Source of the DNA: an uncultured Butyrivibrio sp.
GTDB taxonomy: Bacteria; Bacillota; Clostridia; Lachnospirales; Lachnospiraceae
Direction: 5' to 3'
Length of the DNA stretch: 64,000 nucleotides
Assembly (NCBI GenBank): GCA_947167765.1
Contig: CAMVJI010000001.1
Location: forward strand, 1-64,000
Below the pieces are notes generated by a model. It saw only the letters and a list, made by a program, of their open reading frames with translations. It was not told the origin of the DNA and ran no database searches. Position numbers and translations under genes: made by a program. Below are positions 35,004 to 44,615 of this stretch, one piece after another; within the stretch, counting starts at the first letter, position 1; the number at the start of each line of letters is the position of its first letter.

Positions 35004-36543
35004 CTTAATAATAGCGTTCTGCCTTTTTCTGGCAGCTGCGGTAGTACTACTTGTCAGTACCTGTACAACTATCTACTACAACATGCACGACGAGAATGAC
35101 TGGCCACACTATGGAAGTGAGAACATTCCTTTGCTACTGATCCTCGTGGCAGCGGTTTTTGTGATACTCACTCTTTTGTACAAAAAGAGAGTGTTCGAAA
35201 AAGCAGGTCTTCTTACAGTTATTTCGCTGACCTTTATCTTGGGCTACTGCCTGATGCTGATACTGTCAATCTCCCCTAGGGCTGTTAATGACTCGGATCT
35301 TATTGACGAGGTGATCAATCAGTTCGCTATCAGAGACTATTCATCTCTCACTGAGCCTGGTGGATATCTTTTTACCTGGCCATTTCAGCTTGGATATGTG
35401 AGATTTGGGCAGATAATGCATAGGCTTTTTGGACCAAGCAATTATTTTGCCTGGGACATGGTGCAGCTGCTATCCATCATCGTTACGGTGTTTCTTCTTA
35501 ACAGGATCACCTGGGAACTGTTTGAAGATAAGGTGATCTGCGGGATAATGTCTGTTATCGCCTGTGGAGCGCTGTTCTTTTATAACTATGTGACCTATAT
35601 CTACGGCGATATCCTTAGTATGGCGCCTCAGACTTTGGCGCTGTACATGATGATCTTGTATTTAAAGAGAGAGAAGATAAGATATGGTACCATGTCTGCT
35701 GTCAGCATAGCTGTATCGGTACTTATTAAGACCAATTGCGAGATTGCGCTTATAGCGCTTTTAATGACACTGATCCTTAGTATTATAACTGGTATTGTTA
35801 AAGCGGCTCCAGATAAGAAGACTGAAATAAGCGGCAAGAAACTTTTTTCTGGGCTTATTGTTGGAGCCCTGCTTGTCGTAATGACTTTTGCTTTTAAAGG
35901 GGCAGTAAACTCATACTACGCTGATCTCACTGGCCTTGATGCTATTCCCGCTGGATCTCCATCCTGGTCTCATATTGCCATGGGACTTCAGGATGAAGGC
36001 GGGCTGGAACCTGGATGGTATAATGGCTATAATTACCATGTCTTTTCAGCAAACGGATATGATTCTGATGCTACAGCCAAGGCTGCTAAGGAGAATATCA
36101 TGGAGACTTTTTCAGATTTTGTGAAGAGGCCACTCCATGCAGGTAAGTTTTTCATGCGTAAGTTCACCACACAGTGGGCGGATTCTGTATGCATATCAAC
36201 CCATAACCTTGACCTTGTAAGCAGGCATGTTGACAAGGAATCACCATTGCGTGATTATCTGGTGTTTGGCTCTGATAAAGGCTGTCCACTTCTAATATGG
36301 ATCATGAACGTATTTATGCCTGTGTGCTACATAGGCGTAGCTGTTTATCTTTTTGGCATCCTGAAGGGGCGCAGTGTATCTCATCAGGAAATGCTGATCC
36401 TTATTCTGATATTTGGCGGAATTGTATTTCATGAGTTTTGGGAGGGCTCTTCCCGCTATGCCATGAGGTACTACATATACTGGCTTCCATATGCAGCATA
36501 TGGGATAAATAATCTTTTGAAAAATAGAGGTATAGATAAATAA
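34975..36543 (+). CDS. GT39-like integral membrane glycosyltransferase
   Basis: Around 522 residues with about ten helices. The loop after the third helix carries AVNDSDLIDEVINQFAIRD, with an Asp in the place used by GT39 (PMT/ArnT-like) enzymes, and a WPFQLGYVRFGQIMHRLFG segment follows. These enzymes transfer sugars from polyprenyl-phosphate donors on the outside. TTG 34969 could start the frame, but ATG 34975 is properly spaced from AAGAAAG. It ends one base before the MBOAT gene. Donor and acceptor are unknown. Confidence 0.7.
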   Translation: MIQRLNRGFNLIIAFCLFLAAAVVLLVSTCTTIYYNMHDENDWPHYGSENIPLLLILVAAVFVILTLLYKKRVFEKAGLLTVISLTFILGYCLMLILSISPRAVNDSDLIDEVINQFAIRDYSSLTEPGGYLFTWPFQLGYVRFGQIMHRLFGPSNYFAWDMVQLLSIIVTVFLLNRITWELFEDKVICGIMSVIACGALFFYNYVTYIYGDILSMAPQTLALYMMILYLKREKIRYGTMSAVSIAVSVLIKTNCEIALIALLMTLILSIITGIVKAAPDKKTEISGKKLFSGLIVGALLVVMTFAFKGAVNSYYADLTGLDAIPAGSPSWSHIAMGLQDEGGLEPGWYNGYNYHVFSANGYDSDATAKAAKENIMETFSDFVKRPLHAGKFFMRKFTTQWADSVCISTHNLDLVSRHVDKESPLRDYLVFGSDKGCPLLIWIMNVFMPVCYIGVAVYLFGILKGRSVSHQEMLILILIFGGIVFHEFWEGSSRYAMRYYIYWLPYAAYGINNLLKNRGIDK

Positions 36544-36544
36544 A

Positions 36545-38023
36545 ATGCTCTTTAATAGTTTGGACTTTTTGATATTTTTTCCAGCAGTATGTTTGCTGTT
36601 TTGGTTAGTGCCTGCGAAATTTAGGCAAGTATTTTTGTTGATATGCAGTTATTTCTTTTACATGTGTTGGAACCCCTGGTGTATATTCCTTATACTGTTC
36701 TCGACCATTGTGACCTATTGTTGTGGGTTATTCATGGATAGATCAGGAAGCGATAAGAATAGAAAGCTTATCATGGCCCTTGGGATTACGGCCAATCTTC
36801 TGATCCTGTTTTTCTTTAAGTATCTTGGATTTGCTCTGGATACACTTGGAGTTATTATCAGGCATGAATTTGGGCCTCTCGATATTATTTTGCCGGTAGG
36901 AATATCATTCTACACATTTCAGGCTCTTGGCTACGTAATAGATTGTTACAGAGGCGACATCGAACCAGAAAAGAACTTTATACAATACGCACTTTTTGTA
37001 TCTTTCTTTCCACAGCTGGTTGCAGGTCCCATTGAGAGAAGCGGCAATTTATTACACCAGATAAGAAGGCTATCAGTTGTCACAAGAAGAGATCTGATCG
37101 ATGTTGAGCACATTCAGCAGGGATTTATTCTTATGGCCTGGGGAATGTTTTTAAAGCTTATAATTGCTGATAGGATCGCTATTGTTGTAGATAATGTGTA
37201 CCTTAATATCTATGAATATGGGACTGTAGGGCTTTTGATGGCTCTCGTTGGATTTGGCATACAGATTTATTGTGATTTTGGCAGCTATTCTATCATAGCC
37301 ATTGGTGCAGCCAGAATACTTGGAATAGATTTGATGGAAAACTTCAATGCGCCATATTTTTCAACATCGATCACTGATTTTTGGAGAAGATGGCACATTT
37401 CATTATCCAGCTGGTTTAGAGACTATCTTTATATTCCTCTAGGTGGTAGTCGCAAGGGATTTAAAAGAAAACTGTTGAATCTTGTCATTATATTCTTGTG
37501 TAGTGGTCTGTGGCATGGAGCCAATTGGACATTTGTTTTTTGGGGCTTGCTTCACGGATTGATGTTAGTGACAGAAAACCTGATAAGACCTGTGATACAC
37601 AAGATAGATGATTATTTTGGAATTAATAAGAAGACAATTGGATTTATGCTTTGTAGAGCTTTTGTGGTATCTGCGCTTGTGGATGTTGCATGGGTGTTTT
37701 TTAGAGCGGAATCATTTAGGCAGGCGTTTGCTTTCTTTAAGCGTTTGATAATAAAGCAGGATTTTTGGACGTTATTTGACGGAACGATCTATACTTATGG
37801 ACTTGATGTGACAGAGATGCATATTCTGATTGCAGGATTGATCCTTCTTGTGGTTGTAGACCTGATAAGGGTGAGAAAAGGGCTGGCAATAGACAAGTGG
37901 ATCATGAGTCAGTATGCAGTGTTTAGGGTGCTGTTTGTTCTGGCTATTGTAATGTTTACGGTAATGTTCGGGGTTTATGGACCTGGGTTTGACTCCAAGG
38001 ACTTTATATATTTCCAGTTTTGA
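36545..38023 (+). CDS. MBOAT family O-acyltransferase (AlgI/DltB-like), first copy
   Basis: A 492-residue membrane-bound O-acyltransferase. The opening FNSLDFLIFFPAVCLLFW, the GISFYTFQALGYVIDCYRGD block, FPQLVAGPIER, and the catalytic His324 in SGLWHGANWTFVFWGLLHG make the family clear. It passes an acyl group (acetyl, alanyl or longer) across the membrane to a partner. That partner is likely the SGNH-like protein encoded 33 bases downstream, as in AlgI with AlgJ/AlgX or DltB with DltD. It is the first of three such pairs in the window. Confidence 0.95.
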   Translation: MLFNSLDFLIFFPAVCLLFWLVPAKFRQVFLLICSYFFYMCWNPWCIFLILFSTIVTYCCGLFMDRSGSDKNRKLIMALGITANLLILFFFKYLGFALDTLGVIIRHEFGPLDIILPVGISFYTFQALGYVIDCYRGDIEPEKNFIQYALFVSFFPQLVAGPIERSGNLLHQIRRLSVVTRRDLIDVEHIQQGFILMAWGMFLKLIIADRIAIVVDNVYLNIYEYGTVGLLMALVGFGIQIYCDFGSYSIIAIGAARILGIDLMENFNAPYFSTSITDFWRRWHISLSSWFRDYLYIPLGGSRKGFKRKLLNLVIIFLCSGLWHGANWTFVFWGLLHGLMLVTENLIRPVIHKIDDYFGINKKTIGFMLCRAFVVSALVDVAWVFFRAESFRQAFAFFKRLIIKQDFWTLFDGTIYTYGLDVTEMHILIAGLILLVVVDLIRVRKGLAIDKWIMSQYAVFRVLFVLAIVMFTVMFGVYGPGFDSKDFIYFQF

Positions 38024-38056
38024 TATGGGTAATACAAGAAAAGGTGTAAAGACAAA

Positions 38057-39496
38057 ATGAAGAAATCTTCAGTCATGATAGAAATATTACTCTTCCTGTT
38101 GCTTCTTATGCTGTGTTATGGAAGATACTATGAAGTAGTAAGATACAAAGACATTGATAATGGTGGAGGAATTGAAAACTATAGTGCTGTTAAAAGCGAC
38201 GTTGATGTAGCTGTGTATGGAAGCTCACATGCTGGCTGCACCGTGGATAACAGCATTTTGTGGAATGAATATGGAATTACCAGCTATACTATCGGATCAT
38301 CAAATCAAAAAACGGATGGCATCTATATGTACATGCTGGATTCCTTTAGTAGTAAGAAACCTCAGATAGCATTAGTTGAAACTTATACTCTAAGTGAGGT
38401 TACTGATAGCCAGATTGATATTGACAGAAGTGTTCTGACTACGCGCTTTTCAATCCCGTCAGCTAAGTATATCATTGACAGATGCTTATCCATGGGTGAG
38501 TCAAGAGAGCGCATCGAAGAACTGATCTTTCGAATGCCTATTGTTCATTCGCGTTATAAGGAACTGAGCCGAAGGGACTTTAAAAATGAAATGGCATATA
38601 ACAGAGGGTATAGGGGAAGTGATGAATGTTCAGTTCAGGCACCGCCAGCGCTTACTGATGAGGTAGCTGAGGTACCTGAGGTGGCAGCAAAGTATATTGA
38701 TAAGATCATTGAACTTTGTGATAAGAACGACGTTCAATTAGTATTCTTTACAGCACCTTTTTCAGCTACAGAACAAGATGTTCAGAAACAGAATGGGATC
38801 CATAAATATTTGGAATCAAAGGGGCAGATATGCCTTGATTTCTTGACTGACTATGAAAAATATGACATTGATTTTGAGCAGGATATGAGAGAGTTTTCCC
38901 ACCTTAACAATATTGGAGCAGGGAAGATCACTAGAGGAATTGGTGAGTATTTGACTGCCAACTATCCCATCTCCGACAAAACGAGCCTGGGGCAGGATTT
39001 TAGTGATTGGGATCTGCATTCCAGATATTTGGATGATAGAAATGACACGTATGCGTTAGTTAAATGCATCGAAATAGATGAATATCTTGATACTCTTTCA
39101 GATATGATGGATAAATATGTTGTGATCATCTCTTTTGACGGAAACTATAGATCTTTTGAGGAATACGCCGAAAAGCCTAGATTTGATCTGGTAGGCATTT
39201 CAGAGGAACAGTATCAAAATGGCGGAGTTTTTATTATTAGAAACGGTGATATGATCTATAGCTCAGCTGGTGCTAACAATTATGCGTATTATAGCAAATT
39301 AAGCGGATCTTCTGAAGTGGTTCTCAGTAAAAAGCTGGAAGATAATACACCGAAAATAGTGATCAATCAATGGAATTATTTTGAAAACAACGATGGGTAT
39401 ACAGTGTTCGTATATGACGATGTATGTGATCAGATAGTAGATGAGATGCATATTGATGCCTACAAAGGTGAAGATATGGTGCATGTAGAACATTAA
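38057..39496 (+). CDS. SGNH-like extracellular protein, probable MBOAT partner
   Basis: After an N-terminal anchor helix (about 6-22) comes an outside SGNH-type domain. Block I reads VAVYGSSHAGCTV, with the Ser-His pattern of DltD/AlgX-like proteins instead of GDS. The closing catalytic pair seems to lie in REFSHLNNIGAGK. The C-terminal 170 residues are an extra region not recognised by me (RDGDMIYSSAG-like strands). It follows the first MBOAT gene and probably finishes transfer of the acyl group onto the glycan. Confidence 0.75.
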   Translation: MKKSSVMIEILLFLLLLMLCYGRYYEVVRYKDIDNGGGIENYSAVKSDVDVAVYGSSHAGCTVDNSILWNEYGITSYTIGSSNQKTDGIYMYMLDSFSSKKPQIALVETYTLSEVTDSQIDIDRSVLTTRFSIPSAKYIIDRCLSMGESRERIEELIFRMPIVHSRYKELSRRDFKNEMAYNRGYRGSDECSVQAPPALTDEVAEVPEVAAKYIDKIIELCDKNDVQLVFFTAPFSATEQDVQKQNGIHKYLESKGQICLDFLTDYEKYDIDFEQDMREFSHLNNIGAGKITRGIGEYLTANYPISDKTSLGQDFSDWDLHSRYLDDRNDTYALVKCIEIDEYLDTLSDMMDKYVVIISFDGNYRSFEEYAEKPRFDLVGISEEQYQNGGVFIIRNGDMIYSSAGANNYAYYSKLSGSSEVVLSKKLEDNTPKIVINQWNYFENNDGYTVFVYDDVCDQIVDEMHIDAYKGEDMVHVEH

Positions 39497-39520
39497 AAAA
39501 GGAATTTGGGAGAGCGTCTG

Positions 39521-41110
39521 TTGGACATACTAGGAAATCTAAAAAATGACAAATATGACCTTGAAATAACCTATGAGGAACCTGGAATATGGCGAGTTTT
39601 TCTGTGCCTTATTTCTGCACTCCTTATTGTTGCTGTATGCAGCAGGTCATCATTTATTTATGCCTTTAATATCTGGGACGATGTAAACAGTTATTTTACA
39701 GTGGGGAAGTGCATCTTTCGAGGATTTGTACCCTACAGGGATCTGTTTGACCAAAAGGGCATAATGCTGTACTTCATATATGGTCTGGCTTCTTTGATAT
39801 CTCCCACGACATTTATCGGAGTTTATATCTTTGAGGTTATTGCGGCGTTTTTTACGCTGCTGGCCATATTCAGGATATACCAGCAGTTTCTAAAAACCAT
39901 GATGATGCCCTATATCATAACTCCAATAACAGGAGCAGTTATTTATTCTTCCTACGACTTCTGGTGGGGCGGAAGCGCAGAGGAATTTCTTTTCCCCTTT
40001 GTTATGTGGGGGCTTTACCTTACGGTTTACCACTTTAGAAACAGATATCCTGAGCCAATGGATTATAAGACAGTTCTCCTTGGGGGACTTCTCTCTGGCT
40101 GTGTTTTAAACATAAAGTTCAGTTCCTTGGGATTTTTCTTTGGCTGGATGGCATTTGTGTTTTTTGCAGATCTCCTTGGAGCAAAGGCTGTTAAGAAGGC
40201 CTTTGTGAGCTGCATTGTTTTCCTTGGAGGAATGGGGATAGCAACGATTCCCTGGATTATCTATTTTTGGGCAAATGGTGCGATCTACGATTGGATTCAC
40301 GTATATATCTACAAAAATGTATTCGAGTACTCCAAAAAGCTTCCGTTTCCTGAAAGGGTGGCTGTATTTTACGATATAGTCAAAAACCATATTTTAAACA
40401 ATGAGCTGGTATTTATTCTGATATTCCTTGGAGTAGTATATTTTATAGCATCAGCTGTTGTGACTAGGCTAGGCAGGGATGAACTTAAAAGATTCATGCC
40501 AAAGATTCGCTTATCGGAGCTTTGGTGCCTTGGGATGGAGCTCTTTTTCCTGATATTCGTGTTGTTTGTGGGAGGAGTAAGCCTTCCCTACTACACATTT
40601 CCAGTAAATGGATTTGTATTGTTTGGTTTTATACCATTTTGTTATATAATAGAGGGGCTCATTAAGGAAAAAACAGGAAATTTTCTGGTAATACTGTCAC
40701 TAGTAGCTACATTTCTGATAACCTGGTTTACGTCGGTGAATGTCAGATTCTATGGGGTGAAGGCTCAGGATCTTTACGTTTATAAGTTCAGAGACTATAT
40801 AAGGTCCACAGGGATTGAAGACCCCGGGATAATAGTTCAGTTCACCTTTGACGTGGGGCTCTATACAGTGCTTGACGAAGAGCCTATCTGTTACTATTTC
40901 CAGACCCAGACCCTCAACATGGATGAAGTGCTGGAGTATCAGAAACAGTATCTGCATTCAGGAGAGGCAGATTTTATCGTGACCTGCGACTACCTGGCAG
41001 AGGGCGCTGGAGACAGATATGACCTGGTGATGGCAGATGAATGCCACTTATATAATTTTGAGCACACCTACTACCTGTATCAGAGGAATGGTAATCCTGT
41101 TTCAGAATAA
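39521..41110 (+). CDS. Polytopic membrane protein, GT-C-like
   Basis: About 529 residues with ten or more helices. The first outside loop holds FNIWDDVNSYFTVGKCI and FVPYRDLFDQKGIMLYF, a pattern seen in GT39/GT83-like enzymes of Firmicutes where an Asp is catalytic. The C-terminal 110 residues are soluble and outside. The frame opens at TTG 39506, but TTG 39521 has GGGAGAG at the right distance and is preferred. Probable lipid-linked sugar transferase of unknown specificity. Confidence 0.68.
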   Translation: MDILGNLKNDKYDLEITYEEPGIWRVFLCLISALLIVAVCSRSSFIYAFNIWDDVNSYFTVGKCIFRGFVPYRDLFDQKGIMLYFIYGLASLISPTTFIGVYIFEVIAAFFTLLAIFRIYQQFLKTMMMPYIITPITGAVIYSSYDFWWGGSAEEFLFPFVMWGLYLTVYHFRNRYPEPMDYKTVLLGGLLSGCVLNIKFSSLGFFFGWMAFVFFADLLGAKAVKKAFVSCIVFLGGMGIATIPWIIYFWANGAIYDWIHVYIYKNVFEYSKKLPFPERVAVFYDIVKNHILNNELVFILIFLGVVYFIASAVVTRLGRDELKRFMPKIRLSELWCLGMELFFLIFVLFVGGVSLPYYTFPVNGFVLFGFIPFCYIIEGLIKEKTGNFLVILSLVATFLITWFTSVNVRFYGVKAQDLYVYKFRDYIRSTGIEDPGIIVQFTFDVGLYTVLDEEPICYYFQTQTLNMDEVLEYQKQYLHSGEADFIVTCDYLAEGAGDRYDLVMADECHLYNFEHTYYLYQRNGNPVSE

Positions 41111-41128
41111 TTAGAAGGAGATTTTGTA

Positions 41129-42148
41129 ATGCCAATAAGAGTAAATAGTTTCATGGGTAAGTTTGGATGGTTTGCAAGGAAACACTTTCCCATGCTTGCG
41201 AGTAATGCATATCTTAAGATGCAGTTTGTGACAAGGAGTAAGTCACAGAAGGCTTACTGCGACTACTTCCTTAATGCCAAGGAAGTACCTGTGCCCAATG
41301 TGGTAAATATTGAAACCATTAACAGGTGCAATTCAACCTGTGCATTCTGTACAGCTAATGTAAATGCTGAGAAGAGACCACTTTGCAAGATCGATGATGA
41401 CCTTTATAAGAGCATCATTGACCAGCTGGCAGACTGGGGCTATAAGGGACATCTGACACTTTATGGTAACAACGAGCCACTTCTTGACACCAAGATTGTT
41501 GAGAGACACAAGTATGCAAGGGAAAAGCTTCCTGACAGCTTTATCTTCATGTCTACTAATGGTCTGATCCTTAGTATAGAGAAGGTTAAGGAGGTTGCTC
41601 CTTACATCAATCAGCTGATCATCAACAACTACTCCATGGAGATGAAGCTCCACAAAAATATCCAGGAGCTTTACGATTATGTTAAGGCTCATCCAGAGGA
41701 GTTTAAGGATCTTGATATCCAGATCCAGATGAGATACCTTCAGGAGGTTCTTACTAACAGAGCAGGAAGTGCTCCTAACAAGAAGGAGACAGAGAAGGTT
41801 ATAAAAGAGACCTGTCTTCTTCCATTTACTGACATGTGGATCATGCCAAATGGTAAGATGGGTCTATGCTGCTGTGATAACTTTGAGGTTACAGACTTTG
41901 GTGACCTTAACAAGATGACTCTCAAGGAGGCCTGGGGATCTGAGAAGTTCCAGCAGGTAAGAAGACAGATTGCAGAGGGAAGACAGAATTATCCATTCTG
42001 CAAGCACTGCGACTTTATCGACGCGGGATTCAGAATGCAGATAGTTAATGCTATTCTTCGTGGCGATCAGGATGCAGCCAACAAGCTTGGCGGTCATGAG
42101 AGAATGAAGATCGGCAACAAAAATAATGACGACGACGGTATTAAATAA
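41129..42148 (+). CDS. Radical SAM/SPASM domain protein
   Basis: A 339-residue radical SAM enzyme. The CX3CX2C cluster is CNSTCAFC (Cys67, 71, 74), followed by LTLYGNNEPLLD as SAM-binding block and FMSTNGL. The C-terminal SPASM region has CLLPFTDMWIMPNG, GLCCCDN and FCKHCDF for auxiliary clusters. Members in surface-glycan loci act on unknown substrates, and sugar or lipid dehydrogenation or epimerisation has been suggested for similar proteins. It has an AGAAGGAG site and is followed by a dolichol-phosphate-mannose-synthase-like gene 20 bases later. It is not the same type as the G-tract gene at 8464, whose SPASM-like part is N-terminal. Confidence 0.87.
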   Translation: MPIRVNSFMGKFGWFARKHFPMLASNAYLKMQFVTRSKSQKAYCDYFLNAKEVPVPNVVNIETINRCNSTCAFCTANVNAEKRPLCKIDDDLYKSIIDQLADWGYKGHLTLYGNNEPLLDTKIVERHKYAREKLPDSFIFMSTNGLILSIEKVKEVAPYINQLIINNYSMEMKLHKNIQELYDYVKAHPEEFKDLDIQIQMRYLQEVLTNRAGSAPNKKETEKVIKETCLLPFTDMWIMPNGKMGLCCCDNFEVTDFGDLNKMTLKEAWGSEKFQQVRRQIAEGRQNYPFCKHCDFIDAGFRMQIVNAILRGDQDAANKLGGHERMKIGNKNNDDDGIK

Positions 42149-42168
42149 TATAGATCTGATTATCGGAA

Positions 42169-43131
42169 ATGAGGGTTACAGTGGATAAGATAGCAGTATT
42201 GATTCCATGTTATAACGAAGAAAAGACCATAGGGAAGGTAGTAAGAGATGCCAAGGTAGCTCTTCCTGAAGCCACTATCTATGTGTACAACAACAACTCC
42301 AAGGACCGCACAGCAGAGATTGCAGCGGAGGCAGGAGCTATTGTGAGAAACGAATATATGCAGGGCAAGGGCAACGTTATAAGGCGTATGTTCCGAGAGA
42401 TTGACGCCCTTGTATATGTTATGGTTGACGGAGATGACACCTATCCTATGGAGTCAGCCCCTGAGATGGTGGACCTGGTCCTTAATCACAACTCAGATAT
42501 GGTAGTGGGAGACAGGCTCTCATCTACCTACTATCAGGAGAATAAAAGGCCATTCCACAACTTTGGTAATAACCTTGTTCGTGGCAGCATAAACAGGCTC
42601 TTTAAGTGCAACGTAAGGGATATTATGACGGGCTTCAGGGCTTTTTCCTATGAGTTTGTTAAGACATTCCCTGTACTATCCAAGGGATTTGAGATTGAGA
42701 CTGAGATGACTATCCACGCTGTATATAACAATATGCAGATAGACAACGTGGTCATAGATTATCGTGACAGGCCAGAGGGATCTGTAAGTAAGCTCAATAC
42801 CTATGCTGATGGATTTAAGGTCCTTAAGACTATTGCAAGGCTCTATAGGAGCTACAAGCCCTTTGGATTCTTTATGATCGTGGCAGTTATCCTGGCAGCT
42901 CTTTCAATTGGATTTTTTATTCCAATTCTTACAGAGTACTGGGCTACACATCTTGTTCCCAAGATTCCAACTCTTATTGTATGCTGCTTTGTTATGATGG
43001 CTGCAGTGATAAGTGTGTTTGCGGGAATTATCCTGTCGACCCTTGCTATAAATGACAGAAGGCAGTTTGAGATGCAGCTCAATATGCTTCAGAGGCATAA
43101 AGAAACTGATTTTGCAAAAGAAGAGAATTAA
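42169..43131 (+). CDS. GT2 polyprenyl-phosphate glycosyltransferase (DPMS-like) with membrane tail
   Basis: The cytoplasmic GT2 domain (residues 1-215) has IAVLIPCYNEEKTIGKVV, NNNSKDRT, and VDGDDTYP as the metal site. A basic PEGSVSKL block and two membrane helices in the last 100 residues complete the pattern of GtrB/DPM1-like enzymes. These load a sugar on undecaprenyl phosphate for outside-acting GT-C enzymes, several of which are encoded around it. ATG 42169 and GTG 42181 are both possible starts. GTG would give a protein beginning directly at the family core. It ends at a strong terminator. Confidence 0.9.
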   Translation: MRVTVDKIAVLIPCYNEEKTIGKVVRDAKVALPEATIYVYNNNSKDRTAEIAAEAGAIVRNEYMQGKGNVIRRMFREIDALVYVMVDGDDTYPMESAPEMVDLVLNHNSDMVVGDRLSSTYYQENKRPFHNFGNNLVRGSINRLFKCNVRDIMTGFRAFSYEFVKTFPVLSKGFEIETEMTIHAVYNNMQIDNVVIDYRDRPEGSVSKLNTYADGFKVLKTIARLYRSYKPFGFFMIVAVILAALSIGFFIPILTEYWATHLVPKIPTLIVCCFVMMAAVISVFAGIILSTLAINDRRQFEMQLNMLQRHKETDFAKEEN

Positions 43132-43150
43132 GAAATATTAAGATAAAGAA

Positions 43151-43176
43151 AGAGCGGAGGCTTCAGCCTCCGCTCT
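43151..43176. terminator. Bidirectional hairpin terminator between convergent genes
   Basis: AGAGCGGAGGC and its complement GCCTCCGCTCT flank a four-base TTCA loop, giving an 11-bp stem. It is preceded by A-rich and followed by T-rich sequence, so it can end transcription from both sides. The stop codon of the minus-strand SGNH lipoprotein gene lies within it. Confidence 0.85.
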
Positions 43177-44398
43177 CTTGTTCTGCTTTATAAGCATCCA
43201 GCGCTTCCTGTGTTGGCTGCGCCAGAGGAAATTCTCCTCTTATATATTTTTCCCAGGATTCAGGGTAATACTTTTTCATCTGACCTTCATCGTAGCGATA
43301 GTATTCTTCGGGCTCGAACTCTGAAATCTTGACAAAGTCTGTTTCCAGATAAGCATAGGGCTCGTTTCCTTCACGGAAGTTAAATTCGTGAGCCATAAGT
43401 CTTGCCACGATCTGTCTGCCTACGACTGACAGGTGAAGGTTGTCCATAAGGTACTCACCTGCTGTATCAAGGTACAGGTCATACTTAGAAGCGTACATGT
43501 TGTCGAAGCATACAATGTTTTCAACTTCAGTTACATTCTTAATCTTGTCTGCGTAGTCTGCAAGAGTTCCAATTCCGTTGCTTACAATGTAGGAGTCACC
43601 AAGATAGGAACCATCTGAATTGACATAGATTCCATAAAAAGGGGTCATGACGATAAAGTAGGCTTCAGGGCTTACTTTCTTTAGGGTATCAATTGCCATC
43701 AGCATGGAATTGTACAGAGCATGAGCTTGGTCAGCCTCTGAGTTGTAGGTCGAAACATCGAGAGGTACATTGTTTAAAAAGTCGTTGGTACCATAACTAA
43801 GTACGTAATAATCAACATCAGCAGGATCAATGGAGTTCATGGTTTCAAGTATGTCAGGATAGCTTCCAGCCAGGGTGGCTTCTCTGTCTGACTTGCCGGC
43901 AAAGCAGTAGGCCATACCAAGGAAACTTGTGCTGGTAAGCTTTTCTGCGGATACATCTGATGTAGTCTGCTCTACAGATGCAGTTGTTCCACCGATCGCC
44001 ATGTTGTAGATATTACAGTAGGGAACTCGGCTCTGGATAAAGTTGGCAATTGAATGGCCTTCATCTCTTCCGTTGGCTAGCTGGGAGTCTCCGAAGAACA
44101 CAACGTTGACATCGTGGTCCTTTCCCTCTTCTTCAGTTGATTCATCTATTGAGACGCTTTCGGTGGCAACTTCTGTTACTTCCTCTGTGTTTTCCTCAAG
44201 GATAGGTTCAAACAGATCGTTGATGACCACGATCTCGCTGGTGGCGGAAGAAGCTTCATCGCTTGCCTCTGTGGTTTCACCATTATCATTTAAAAACTCA
44301 GTGGCTTCTTTTACAGATTCCTCTGGCAGAGAGCATCCGCAAACGGACATGCTCACAGCACTAAGAAGCGCCAGTACTATTGAGATTCTCTTTTTCAT
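43163..44398 (-). CDS. SGNH/GDSL-family lipoprotein
   Basis: A secreted 411-residue protein. The signal peptide is followed by a lipobox-like VCGC with Cys22 the likely lipidated residue. Residues 25-95 form an acidic Thr/Ser/Glu-rich linker, then comes the SGNH domain: VVFFGDSQLANG with Ser105, AIGGTTA, SYGTNDF and the closing DNLHLS. All four catalytic blocks are intact. It probably de-O-acetylates or otherwise edits the cell-surface polymer from the membrane outside. It is transcribed against the operon and ends in the shared terminator. The upstream gap to 44616 contains its promoter region. Confidence 0.88.
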   Translation of the reverse strand: MKKRISIVLALLSAVSMSVCGCSLPEESVKEATEFLNDNGETTEASDEASSATSEIVVINDLFEPILEENTEEVTEVATESVSIDESTEEEGKDHDVNVVFFGDSQLANGRDEGHSIANFIQSRVPYCNIYNMAIGGTTASVEQTTSDVSAEKLTSTSFLGMAYCFAGKSDREATLAGSYPDILETMNSIDPADVDYYVLSYGTNDFLNNVPLDVSTYNSEADQAHALYNSMLMAIDTLKKVSPEAYFIVMTPFYGIYVNSDGSYLGDSYIVSNGIGTLADYADKIKNVTEVENIVCFDNMYASKYDLYLDTAGEYLMDNLHLSVVGRQIVARLMAHEFNFREGNEPYAYLETDFVKISEFEPEEYYRYDEGQMKKYYPESWEKYIRGEFPLAQPTQEALDAYKAEQESGG

Positions 44399-44548
44399 AC
44401 TATAAATTCCTCGCTTTCATGGGTATTTTAACACCTGAAATGAAAAAGAAAATACTTTCTGCATAAAATTAATGAAATCTGCCGTTAATCTTAAGAAAGT
44501 CTTAAGAAATTGACGCTATTACGATAATACACACACGTTTAAACCTAG

Positions 44549-44578
44549 TTGGTCTTGTTATGGCAATTATGGTATAAT
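44549..44578 (+). promoter_or_regulatory. Candidate extended -10 promoter for the 44616 gene
   Basis: A perfect TATAAT (44573-44578) with TGG directly upstream forms an extended -10. TTGGTC at 44549-44554 is a weak -35 at 18 bases. It lies 38 bases before the ATG in a divergent intergenic gap, where a promoter must exist. Confidence 0.6.
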
Positions 44579-44615
44579 TTTCCATAAGTATGTATAACTT
44601 AAGGAAGGTATGTGT

